Assembly: GCF_902713425.1 (NCBI RefSeq)
Contig: NC_081198.1
Span: 22,241,188-22,305,187, forward strand
Reading direction: 5' to 3'
DNA: 64,000 nt
From: Acipenser ruthenus
Taxonomy: Eukaryota > Chordata > Actinopteri > Acipenseriformes > Acipenseridae
This document shows, piece after piece, positions 51,482 to 60,882 of the stretch. Under the pieces are notes generated by a model, which was not told where the DNA came from, ran no database searches, and was given only the letters and a program-made list of their open reading frames with translations. How positions within the stretch are numbered: the first letter of the stretch is position 1; each line of letters starts with the position of its first letter. The translations under genes were made by a program, and so were the position numbers.

Positions 51482-54400
51482 TACTCTTTTATTGAGATTT
51501 TACATTTTTTACATTTACACCCATTCGTTTTTTCATTCATTTTACATTTCTTTTAAAGATGACATTCATGCATACAGACATACATTTTGTTTTAAAAGCA
51601 TTTAAAATACATTTAAAAACACCAAGACAATTGTGCTTTGTACATGGTTAAAACAGACACAGATTAAAATCAACATGAAAAAAACCTGTGCTGTTTTAAA
51701 AGTGACTGGAAAAAAAGAACCATCTATAAAAAACCAGTGCTTGTGAGGGCCGGGGAGTGCTCTCTAAAAAGGTTCAAAAGTGAACATAAAACTAGATCTA
51801 AAACAGGGACAGGGGAAAAGGGACAGTGTATAAACAGTGAGTTAAAATTCTAAAATTTTAAAACACTTAAAATGTAACTTTTAATAGTTTACATTAAAAA
51901 TCTTAAAGATACATAAAACAAAACAAAACAAAATCAAATAAAACATTCAACGTAGATCAAATAAAAGTCCGTAAAACTGAAACAAAAAGACTACATAAAA
52001 CCAGGGCACCGTTGAAAAAACGGTCATGCCAGCTAAAAAGGGCGGAATGCTGGCATGACAAAATAAATAAAAGGCTTAGCGGTGCCCCGTAGTCCCGCTC
52101 CTAGGAGCTAGCGGTTCCAGTTTTTTCCTTTATTCCATCTTCACGTCCTGAAGTCCGGCGATCCTCCACTCCGCGCAGGCCTTGTCCTTCCCGAGGGTCC
52201 GGATGTCCAGAATTACAAAGTCCTTGATAAGAGTTTGTGCCCTTCTGGTCGTGGTGATAGTGTCTAGCTCCTGCTTGTGATAGACACAGACGTTACGGCC
52301 TTCCCACAGGATCTGCTTGACAACATTGATGACACGCCAAACGCACTTAGCTGTGCTGGTAGTGATTCCTCCCGCAGGCCCATAGAGCACAGTCTCAGCG
52401 GTCATCTTGGCCGTGTCAGCAAACCTGTTTAGGAAGACAGAGACAGAGAGCCAGACACTGCCAGCCACATCACACTCCCAGAAGATATGGGCTGGTGTTT
52501 CTCTCTTGCGGCACTTTGCATAGGGGCATGTTTCTACTTGGGCTAGTCCCCTCCTGAACATGAACGCTCGAGTGGGGAGTGCACTGTGGACGGTGTTCCA
52601 TGCTATATCCTTCTGGACATTACTGAGGCAGCTGTGAGACACATTCTCCCAGATTTTTTGGCTTTGGGTGAGGGAGAAAGTGGCTACTTTTTCAATTTCC
52701 TGGGAACCGGCAAGATATTTAGTTACAGCCTTGTATTCCCAGGAGGCCAATTTTGCTTTATCTAAGCCCAATTTATATATAGTGTCCCTTAAGGTTCTAT
52801 AATACAATGGGGGGTCCCAGGAGTACGGCACGGTGTTATCAATAGTGCAGAGGCCCAAGGCCCTGAGACAGGTGGCAAAATAGAAACGATTCATGTAACA
52901 TACCTTCCTGTCCAGGGCCTGGATGTTCTTGATAGTTTGCGTGAGCCCCTGCACTCGGGTGAGCTGCACAACGTCCGGGACCCCCTTACCTCCCTTCTTG
53001 TCGGCTTTACTCAGAGTGGCTCGCTTTACCCTCTCCATCTTGCTGCCCCAGATAAAGCGGTGGATAATGCGGTCCACCACTTTTTTGGTGGTCCTGTCTG
53101 GGGGAAAGATTTTTCCTACATAAGAGAGGATGGGGAACAGTATAGACTTGGTTATTAATACTCTACCCGTCATTGTTAAGGATCTTGTGCTCCATCCACC
53201 AATCTTTTTACGGACCTGGTTAATGGCCGCCGTCCAGCTCTGGGCCCCCGAGCTATTGTTCTCGAAAATGAGGCCCAGAATCTTGATTTTGTCCTTTTTG
53301 ACAGGGTACATGTCCGACAGTTCCCTATCTACCTGCCAATTTTTAGACACGTAGACTTCGCTCTTGGACTTATTAATCACTGCCCCGGTCGCCGTGCAGT
53401 ACTTCTCAAGGATATTACTAATCCGAGGTACCGACGATGTGTTGGTGCAAATGAGTGACACATCGTCCATATATGCTGTTGTTTTGACCTGGACCCCGTT
53501 GGATCCAGGCAGCTGGAAACCAGTTATATTGGTATCCCTACGAATTGCCTGCAGGAGGGGTTCAATGCACACGACATATAGCAGTGGGGATAGTGGGCAA
53601 CCCTGTCTGACCCCTGACTGGATAGATATTTTACCAGTCAGGTGCCTGTTCACCAAGACTCGGGTACTAATGTTTGTATAGATGGTTTTAACCCACCCCC
53701 TAAGTCCAGGAGCGAATTTCATCTGGTCCATCACTTTGTACATATATTCATGGCTTACCCTATCGAACGCCTTCTCCTGGTCAAGGTTGAACAGGCAGAG
53801 GGGATGGTTCCGTTCTCTAGAATAAGCCAGAATGTCCCTTGTTAACATTAAAATATCCGTGATGGACCTCCCTGGGACGCCACAAGCCTGGTCGGGGCCA
53901 ATGACCAAAGGGAGGTGTACTTGTAGCCGGAGCATCAGAGCTTTGGCTAGTATCTTGTAATCCACGCAAAGGAGGCTGATTGGGCGCCAATTCCGTAGAT
54001 CTTTAACTTCCCCTTTCTTATGAAGGAGAGTAATTACACTCTCCCGCATAGAAGGGCCCAACCGCTTCTCCCTGTAGACCGCTCTGTAGACCTCCGCTAA
54101 ATGGACTTTTAGCGTGTCCCAAAAAAAATGGTAATACTCACCCGGGATGCCATCTGGACCTGGCGTCTTACCGGTGTTCATGGTCTTAACCGCCTGGGTG
54201 AGCTCCTCCAGCGTGAGTTCTGGGTCCTTCTCCTCCTCCTCGTCGTCCCGCACTGAGTCAGGCTCCAACTGGCTCAGGAACCACTCTATCAGGGTGTCAT
54301 CTGTAGCTTTGATGTTATACAGGTCCCTATAGAAGTTCTCTACCACTTTTTTCACTCCCTCACTATCCTCTACTATCCTCCCCCTGCTGTCAAGCATGGA

Positions 54401-55567
54401 GAACATCAAGTGCCGCTTCTCCCTCGTTTTCTGGAAGAAGAAGCGAGTACACTTTTCGTCTTCCTCCATTTTTTGCACTTTTGCATTGTGCATGACCTTT
54501 CGTTGTTCCTCCCTACAAAGCACTGAAAGATCTAGCTTGGTCTGGGCTATCTCGTCGCTTACAGGGAACCCCCGAAGCTGAAGCAGGCTCAGACGCTGGA
54601 GGGCAGCATTCAGGTATTTATATTTGGCCCTCCTTTCTTTGGCTTTCCTCTTGCCTGCTGCTATGAAATAACCCTTAGTTCTCATTTTGACCATCTCCCA
54701 CCACTCTATAGGGGAGTTGAATAGGTCACGCAAAGTGGTCCACTCAACAAGCCTGCTCTTATAGGCTGCAGCTATGGAGGGGTCATCGAGTAAGGAGGTG
54801 TTTAATTTCCAGACCCCTGACCCCATCTGGGAGGTCTGAGGGACCTGCAATGTTACCTGCAGGAGCCTATGGTCAGAGAAGAAGACGGCCTGGGTGTCTA
54901 CTGCCGTCTTCGTAAGGGAGCTGGTATGCAGGACGAGATCTATACGGGAGAAGGAGGTCCCAGATGAGCTCACCCAGGTAAAGGGAGGCACCAGGTCCTT
55001 ACCTGCATCACACAGGGAGAAATCAGATATTACGGAGGACAAAACTCTACTAGAGCGGTCGTTGCGTGGCCTGCTCCGGTCTACGTCCCTCAGAGCACAA
55101 TTGAAGTCACCTGACACGATGACGGGTACGTTCCCCAGCAGGAGTGGACGCAGCTGTGGAAAAAATTGAACTCTTTCGTTTTGGTTAGTGGGTGCGTAGA
55201 CATTGACCAGTCTGAGGGGAGTGTTGTTGTATGTCACATCCACGCTCAGAATTCTACCAGGTTCTACCTCCCTGCTGCTGCGGGAGGTAATAAATGGGTT
55301 TTTAAACAGGATACCTACTCCGTCGGCTCTGGCTATGTTGGAGCCCGACCAGAAGGAGTCCCCCAGGGTCCAACTCTCCTTCAGGTCCCTATAATCAGGG
55401 CTCGACGAAATACCACACTCCTGCAGAAAGATGAGATCTGCTTTCAAGTTAGCTAGATAGTTTAGTACATCAAATCTTTTTTGTGTCTCCCTGATGCTCC
55501 TGACATTAACAGACACACATATCAGGGCCATCAGGGTAGCTAACAAGAAAAGGAGTCGCTGCGTCCA
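51482..55567 (-). mobile_element. Family A LINE copy A6, 5'-truncated at the ORF2 start
   Basis: Carries the 3' UTR (51482-52129) and all of ORF2 except its first two codons. The 5' end joins the pyrimidine-rich microsatellite of the next unit (55568 onward). U2 nt 1-53 and the intervening spacer are missing, so either the insertion deleted about 500 bp or the array recombined at the microsatellite. Confidence 0.9.
52130..55567 (-). CDS. ORF2 of A6: endonuclease/reverse transcriptase without its ATG
   Basis: The frame is open from the junction (WTQRLLFLLATLMALIC...) to the natural stop. The first in-frame ATG is that of MALIC, which still lies before the APE domain, so a nearly complete enzyme of about 1130 aa could be read if transcribed. 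All APE, RT and zinc motifs are present. Confidence 0.85.
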   Translation of the reverse strand, partial: WTQRLLFLLATLMALICVSVNVRSIRETQKRFDVLNYLANLKADLIFLQECGISSSPDYRDLKESWTLGDSFWSGSNIARADGVGILFKNPFITSRSSREVEPGRILSVDVTYNNTPLRLVNVYAPTNQNERVQFFPQLRPLLLGNVPVIVSGDFNCALRDVDRSRPRNDRSSRVLSSVISDFSLCDAGKDLVPPFTWVSSSGTSFSRIDLVLHTSSLTKTAVDTQAVFFSDHRLLQVTLQVPQTSQMGSGVWKLNTSLLDDPSIAAAYKSRLVEWTTLRDLFNSPIEWWEMVKMRTKGYFIAAGKRKAKERRAKYKYLNAALQRLSLLQLRGFPVSDEIAQTKLDLSVLCREEQRKVMHNAKVQKMEEDEKCTRFFFQKTREKRHLMFSMLDSRGRIVEDSEGVKKVVENFYRDLYNIKATDDTLIEWFLSQLEPDSVRDDEEEEKDPELTLEELTQAVKTMNTGKTPGPDGIPGEYYHFFWDTLKVHLAEVYRAVYREKRLGPSMRESVITLLHKKGEVKDLRNWRPISLLCVDYKILAKALMLRLQVHLPLVIGPDQACGVPGRSITDILMLTRDILAYSRERNHPLCLFNLDQEKAFDRVSHEYMYKVMDQMKFAPGLRGWVKTIYTNISTRVLVNRHLTGKISIQSGVRQGCPLSPLLYVVCIEPLLQAIRRDTNITGFQLPGSNGVQVKTTAYMDDVSLICTNTSSVPRISNILEKYCTATGAVINKSKSEVYVSKNWQVDRELSDMYPVKKDKIKILGLIFENNSSGAQSWTAAINQVRKKIGGWSTRSLTMTGRVLITKSILFPILSYVGKIFPPDRTTKKVVDRIIHRFIWGSKMERVKRATLSKADKKGGKGVPDVVQLTRVQGLTQTIKNIQALDRKVCYMNRFYFATCLRALGLCTIDNTVPYSWDPPLYYRTLRDTIYKLGLDKAKLASWEYKAVTKYLAGSQEIEKVATFSLTQSQKIWENVSHSCLSNVQKDIAWNTVHSALPTRAFMFRRGLAQVETCPYAKCRKRETPAHIFWECDVAGSVWLSVSVFLNRFADTAKMTAETVLYGPAGGITTSTAKCVWRVINVVKQILWEGRNVCVYHKQELDTITTTRRAQTLIKDFVILDIRTLGKDKACAEWRIAGLQDVKME

Positions 55568-55715
55568 GAAAGAGAGAAAGAAAGAAAGAAAGAAAAAAAA
55601 AAGAAGTAAAACGGCGGGAAAACTTGCATCAACACTGGCACTCTCCCTCCAGCAGGGGTAGACAAAATGCTCACAGGAGAGATCCAGATCTGACTTTGAC
55701 CAACGTTAGAGAAAG

Positions 55716-55903
55716 GTGTGCACCATTCCCGGAGGTACTGCAATACCGGGCCGATGCGTGGAGTGGACGGAGCAAGCCCCTGTTCCATCTCCCGATTCCA
55801 AAAATCAATTTAATATATGGTCCCCTGATAGGGGACGTATCAGATATTAAACTGATAAGAACAGATACTACACTTGATCTTAGCCAAAAGGCCGAGAAGC
55901 GAT
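55716..55903 (-). ncRNA. RNU2: U2 snRNA gene 9
   Basis: 188 nt with one change near the 3' end (nt 179; plus strand caccattccc). Standard promoter upstream. Confidence 0.95.
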
Positions 55904-56489
55904 GGCGACTTGGCCCTTGCCCGGGGCCCCCCAGCCCGGACGGCACAGGGGGATTCAAAGGTGGGTGCAAAATTTCAAGCACAAGCAGACCCCAAAAAAA
56001 CGGACTGCTGCTTCCAGAGGGGAAATGTGCAATTTAAGCAGGAGAATACAAAACAAAGCAAAAACACACACATAACACCAAAAACAAAACATAAACTGGC
56101 GGAGTGCGTCTTACAAATAGTCATGCCAAGCTGCTATGCTGTGCAAGGTGCCTTGGGTAACTACAACTGTGCCTCGCTGGCTGGCTGGCTTGCTAAGAAG
56201 GTCCTGGCATAGGGACATGTTCCACCACACTTGTCTGGTTAGCTGCATGCTCCCAGGAAACAACCTGCTGCTGTCTACATCATCACCACATGTGAATAAA
56301 AGAAAGAAAGACAGCAAGAAAGAAAGAGAGAAAGAAAGAGAGAAAGAGAGAAAGAAAGAGAGAAAGAAAAAAAAAAGAAGTAAAACGGCGGGAAAACTTG
56401 CATCAACACTGGCACTCTCCCTCCAGCAGGGGTAGACAAAATGCTCACAGGAGAGATCCAGATCTGACTTTGACCAACGTTAGAGAAAG

Positions 56490-56677
56490 GTGTGCACCGT
56501 TCCCGGAGGTACTGCAATACCGGGCCGATGCGTGGAGTGGACGGAGCAAGCCCCTGTTCCATCTCCCGATTCCAAAAATCAATTTAATATATGGTCCCCT
56601 GATAGGGGACGTATCAGATATTAAACTGATAAGAACAGATACTACACTTGATCTTAGCCAAAAGGCCGAGAAGCGAT
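56490..56677 (-). ncRNA. RNU2: U2 snRNA gene 10
   Basis: 188 nt, array consensus, with standard promoter and 3' box. Confidence 0.96.
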
Positions 56678-57278
56678 GGCGACTTGGCCCTTGCCCGGGG
56701 CCCCCCAGCCCGGACGGCACAGGGGGATTCAAAGGTGGGTGCAAAATTCCAAGCACAAGCAGACCCCCAAAAAACGGGCTGCTGCTTCCAGAGGGGAAAT
56801 GTGCAATTTAAGCAGGAGAAAACAAAACAAAGCAAAAACACACACATAACACCAAAAACAAAACATAAACTGGCGGAGTGCGTCTTACAAATAGTCATGC
56901 CAAGCTGCTATGCTGTGCAAGGTGCCTTGGGTAACTACAACTGTGCCTCGCTGGCTGGCTGGCTTGCTAAGAAGGTCCTGGCATAGGGATATGTTCCACC
57001 ACACTTGTCTGGTTAGCTGCATGCTCCCAGGAAACAACCTGCTGCTGTCTACATCATCACCACATGTGAATAAAAGAAAGAAAGACAGCAAGAAAGAAAG
57101 AGAGAAAGAAAGAGAGAAAGAGAGAAAGAAAGAGAGAAAGAAAGAAAGAGAGAAAGAAAAAAAAAGAAGTAAAACAGCGGGAAAACTTGCATCAACACTG
57201 GCACTCTCCCTCCAGCAGGGGTATACAAAATGCTCACAGGAGAGATCCAGATCTGACTTTGACCAACGTTAGAGAAAG

Positions 57279-57399
57279 GTGTGCACCGTTCCCGGAGGTA
57301 CTGCAATACCGGGCCGATGCGTGGAGTGGACAGAGCAAGCCCCTGTTCCATCTCCCGATTCCAAAAATCAATTTAATATATGGTCCCCTGATAGGGGAC
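57279..57399 (-). pseudogene. U2 3' part, nt 68-188, left of the LTR element
   Basis: Ends in the 5-bp target-site duplication gggac (57395-57399). Confidence 0.93.
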
Positions 57400-58018
57400 T
57401 GTGACAAAGACGGCTGCAGGGAGGAACTCAGACCAGAGAGAGAAACACACAGACAGACGGTGATGATGAGAGAAACTGAGTGCGATGGTTGCACTCAGCG
57501 TTTAATAACAAAATAAAAAGGTTTAACAAACAGAACACAAAACAGGACACGGCACTACACGCCAAAATAAACAGGTAGACAAAACGGACTAAACACTTAA
57601 CAAACGGTGCACGGAGACAAACAAACACGGTGAGTACAAACAACTATTATAGTTAAGCTTTCTTTCACTATTTAGTTTCTCCTTCTCCACACCCGTTCTC
57701 CACTCACCGAACACCAACCCCCAGTGAGTGAAAACATGCAGCTTTTATGCAGTTGTACCGAGATTCGATTGCTAGTCAATCATTCAATTGGAATCTCGGT
57801 ACAACTGCACGTGAATTAATTAAAGTGCAATTCCCCGTGCTCACATATTACTTTTTACTTGCACGTGATGTGATGTGCCATCCCCGTGCCTAAATACAAA
57901 TATACAATTTACACACACGTGAAACACAGACCGCTTATATCCCGTGTACCAATGCCTATACACCAACATTTACACACAACACGTAACATAACATACACAG
58001 GGGGGGCACTTTGCCACA
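57400..58018 (-). repeat. LTR, 3' copy in element sense
   Basis: 619 bp, same length and by eye the same sequence as 60206-60824. It contains an 18-bp perfect inverted repeat at 57749-57766 / 57791-57808. Confidence 0.93.
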
Positions 58019-58050
58019 TATACCCCCCCTTGTGCAACGCACACATGGCC

Positions 58051-60084
58051 TCAACGGCCACCTCCCCCCTTAAATACCCAGCAGTCCAGGCAAAAGTCTC
58101 GGGCTGGGAAGGGAGGCTTCAGTGGGCCCATGGCTGGAAATGCTGTCAGCTCCCCTGCCGGTAGTGGCACGGCTGACAGCATGCTGGTCCCGTCCTGCAG
58201 CGAAAAAGCTGCTGGGGCAGGTGGTCCCCCGACCTCCCCCTTCTTCATAGCCGGCAGCTCCCTCCTGTGGGGCTCCGGCCACAAGAACTCCTGCAGCGAA
58301 ACTGCTGCTGGGGAAAGTGGTCTCCAGACCTCCTCCCCCTTCTTCGTGGCCGGCAGCTCCCCTTTCTGGGGCTCCGGCCACCGTACTCCCTGCGGAGGTA
58401 CGGGCAGCAGAGGCAGCTCCAGCTCCTCTGCTCCTGGCGGTGGTGGTGGTGGAGGCAGAGGCAGCTCCAGCTCCTCTGCTCCTGGCGGTGGTGGAGGCAG
58501 AGGCAGCTCCAGCTCCTCTGCTCCTGGCGGTGGTGGAGGCAGAGGCAGCTCCTGCTCCTCTGCTCCTTGCAGTGGTGGTGGCGGAGGCAGCGGCAGCTCC
58601 TGCTCCTCTGCTCCTTGCGGTGGTGGTGGTGGAGGCAGAGGCAGCTCCAGCTCCTCTGCTCCTGGCGGTGGTGGAGGCAGAGGCAGCTCCAGCTCCTCTG
58701 CTCCTGGCGGTGGTGGAGGCAGAGGCAGCTCCAGCTCCTCTGCTCCTGGCGGTGGTGGAGGCAGAGGCAGCTCCTGCTCCTCTCCCTCGGGTGGTGGTGG
58801 AGGCAGAGGCAGCTCCTGCTCCTCTCCCTCGGGTGGTGGAGGCAGAGGCAGCTCCTGCTCCTCTCCCTCGGGTGGTGGAGGCAGAGGCAGCTCCTGCTCC
58901 TCTCCCTCGGGTGGTGGTGGAGGCAGAGGCAGCTCCTGCTCCTCTCCCTCGGGTGGTGGTGGAGGCAGAGGCAGCTCCTGCTCCTCTCCCTCGGGTGGTG
59001 GTGGAGGCAGAGGCAGCTCCTGCTCCTCTCCCTCGGGTGGTGGTGGAGGCGCTGCCGGCTCCTCCGACAGCGGGGGTAGGGCTGGTGGCGGGCGTCTCCG
59101 CTGGGCTCCCTTCAGCAGCAAAAACAGCGGCTGCTGTGGAGCCTGAGCTTCACGCCCTCGTCCCTCCCAAAAAAAAATAGGGGTTTGGGCCTTCAGCTCC
59201 TCCCCTCCGGACACAGGACGCACCGACTCCTCCCTCTCGGGCCGTGGACGCACCGACTCCTCCCTCTCGGGCCGTGGACGCACCGACTCCTCCCTCTCGG
59301 GCCGTGGACGCACCGACTCCTCCCTTTTGGGCCGTGGACGCACCGACTCCTCCCTCTTGGGACGTGGACGCACCGACTCCTCCCTCTTGGGACGTGGACG
59401 CACCGACTCCTCCCTCTTGGGACGTGGACGTTCGGGCTCCTCCCACTCGGGCTGTGGACGTTCGGGCTCCTCCCACTCGGGCTGTGGACGTTCGGGCTCC
59501 TCCCACTCGGGCTGTGGACGTTCGGGCTCCTCCCACTCGGGCTGTGGACGTTCGGGCTCCTCCCACTCGGGCTGTGGACGTTCGGGCTCCTCCCACTCGG
59601 GCTGTGGACGTTCGGGCTCCTCCCACTCGGGCTGTGGACGTTCGGGCTCCTCCCACTCGGGCTGTGGACGTTCGGGCTCCTCCCACTCAGGCGCAGGACG
59701 TTCGGGCTCCTCCCACTCAGGCGCAGGACGTTCGGGCTCCTCCCACTCAGGCGCAGGACGTTCGGGCTCCTCCCACTCAGGCGCAGGACGTTCGGGCTCC
59801 TCCTCCCCTGGCTCCTGCTCTGGGCAGTCCTCGTCCTCATGCCCATATGCAATGCACATGGTGCACCACCTTGGCTCCCTCTGCTTCCTCCTCATTTTTC
59901 CCCCTCTCTGCCTCCTTCTGCTCACCTTCCTCCTTTGGGCTGGTTCCTCCTCCTCTTCCTGGAAGGGGCAGACAGCCACCGTGTGCCCATACACCCCGCA
60001 GGCAAGGCACCAACCTTGGTCCTCCAACCTGCCGAGGAGATCCTCCAGCTCACTGCAGCCGTCTCTCCAGTTCCAGCCTTCCAT
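58051..60084 (-). CDS. Gag-like repetitive protein of the LTR element, 677 aa
   Basis: Starts MEGWNWRDGC at 60084. Two CCHC knuckles lie at residues 26-39 (CLACGVYGHTVAVC) and 74-87 (CTMCIAYGHEDEDC). Then come about 12 tandem ten-residue repeats of the EPERPQPEWE type, about eight of the ESVRPRPKRE type, and a long proline block of PPPPPEGEEQELPL-type units. The last part (LPATKKGEE) is not repetitive. The knuckles suggest RNA binding; the repeats are unlike any gag core I know. Function is unknown. Confidence 0.75.
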   Translation of the reverse strand: MEGWNWRDGCSELEDLLGRLEDQGWCLACGVYGHTVAVCPFQEEEEEPAQRRKVSRRRQRGGKMRRKQREPRWCTMCIAYGHEDEDCPEQEPGEEEPERPAPEWEEPERPAPEWEEPERPAPEWEEPERPAPEWEEPERPQPEWEEPERPQPEWEEPERPQPEWEEPERPQPEWEEPERPQPEWEEPERPQPEWEEPERPQPEWEEPERPQPEWEEPERPRPKREESVRPRPKREESVRPRPKREESVRPRPKREESVRPRPEREESVRPRPEREESVRPRPEREESVRPVSGGEELKAQTPIFFWEGRGREAQAPQQPLFLLLKGAQRRRPPPALPPLSEEPAAPPPPPEGEEQELPLPPPPPEGEEQELPLPPPPPEGEEQELPLPPPPPEGEEQELPLPPPPEGEEQELPLPPPPEGEEQELPLPPPPPEGEEQELPLPPPPPGAEELELPLPPPPPGAEELELPLPPPPPGAEELELPLPPPPPPQGAEEQELPLPPPPPLQGAEEQELPLPPPPPGAEELELPLPPPPPGAEELELPLPPPPPPPGAEELELPLLPVPPQGVRWPEPQKGELPATKKGEEVWRPLSPAAVSLQEFLWPEPHRRELPAMKKGEVGGPPAPAAFSLQDGTSMLSAVPLPAGELTAFPAMGPLKPPFPARDFCLDCWVFKGGGGR
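58390..59045 (-). repeat. Coding tandem repeats of the proline block
   Basis: Units of about 39-48 bp (core ggcagaggcagctcc on the plus strand) repeat about 14 times, differing in the number of proline codons. Confidence 0.85.
59215..59800 (-). repeat. Coding 30-bp tandem repeats
   Basis: About 20 units with period 30 bp (plus-strand cores acgcaccgactcctccctc and acgttcgggctcctcccac) in sub-blocks. Neighbouring units are often identical, which points to recent expansion by slippage or unequal exchange. Confidence 0.88.
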
Positions 60085-60205
60085 TTTTTTTTTTTTTTTT
60101 TTTTTTATTTATTTTTTTTTTTATTTACTTTTCCACAAAAAAAAACTGCGGTTCCCGCTCTGGCCTGAGCCCTGGAGGCGCTGTTATCCCGGTTCTGACA
60201 CCACG

Positions 60206-60824
60206 TGTGACAAAGACGGCTGCAGGGAGGAACTCAGACCAGAGAGAGAAACACACAGACAGACGGTGATGATGAGAGAAACTGAGTGCGATGGTTGCAC
60301 TCAGCGTTTAATAACAAAATAAAAAGGTTTAACAAACAGAACACAAAACAGGACACGGCACTACACGCCAAAATAAACAGGTAGACAAAACGGACTAAAC
60401 ACTTAACAAACGGTGCACGGAGACAAACAAACACGGTGAGTACAAACAACTATTATAGTTAAGCTTTCTTTCACTATTTAGTTTCTCCTTCTCCACACCC
60501 GTTCTCCACTCACCGAACACCAACCCCCAGTGAGTGAAAACATGCAGCTTTTATGCAGTTGTACCGAGATTCGATTGCTAGTCAATCATTCAATTGGAAT
60601 CTCGGTACAACTGCACGTGAATTAATTAAAGTGCAATTCCCCGTGCTCACATATTACTTTTTACTTGCACGTGATGTGATGTGCCATCCCCGTGCCTAAA
60701 TACAAATATACAATTTACACACACGTGAAACACAGACCGCTTATATCCCGTGTACCAATGCCTATACACCAACATTTACACACAACACGTAACATAACAT
60801 ACACAGGGGGGGCACTTTGCCACA
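60206..60824 (-). repeat. LTR, 5' copy in element sense
   Basis: 619 bp, pairs with 57400-58018. The inverted repeat lies at about 60555-60572 / 60597-60614. The primer-binding site lies just below 60206. Confidence 0.93.
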
Positions 60825-60882
60825 GGGACGTATCAGATATTAAACTGATAAGAACAGATACTACACTTGATCTTAGCCAAAA
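60825..60882 (-). pseudogene. U2 nt 15-72 trapped between the LTR element and A7
   Basis: Starts with the duplicated gggac and ends at CCAAAA (U2 TTTTGG, nt 15-20), where A7 begins. One U2 gene has therefore been hit by two different elements. Confidence 0.92.

Larger units (their letters stand above)
55568..57399 (-). repeat. U2 array segment between A6 and the LTR element
   Basis: Two complete U2 genes (55716-55903 and 56490-56677) and U2 nt 68-188 of a third (57279-57399). Microsatellites lie at about 55568-55607, 56296-56380 and 57071-57169. Confidence 0.88.
57400..60824 (-). mobile_element. Non-autonomous LTR retrotransposon, minus-strand sense
   Basis: 3425 bp with two 619-bp LTRs (TG...CA) and 5-bp duplications gggac (57395-57399 and 60825-60829). 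In element sense the 5' LTR is 60206-60824. A primer-binding site TGGTGTCAGAACCGGGAT follows it (60203 down to 60186) and resembles a tRNA-Leu 3' end. One gag-like frame comes next, then a purine tract (AAGGGGGGG) next to the 3' LTR. No protease, RT or integrase region fits in the 2.2-kb interior, so it depends on another element. The 5-bp duplication and Leu primer suit a Gypsy-type partner (inference). It looks whole for its kind, and LTRs identical by eye mean a very recent insertion. Confidence 0.9.

Noticed and set aside
59215-59800. CRISPR-like periodic repeats
   Set aside because: Period 30 bp without spacers, inside a coding frame.
58130-60322. Long plus-strand frames (up to about 340 codons) over the LTR element
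   Set aside because: They come from 30-bp and similar repeats whose length is a multiple of three, so all frames tend to stay open. The minus-strand frame has the zinc knuckles.
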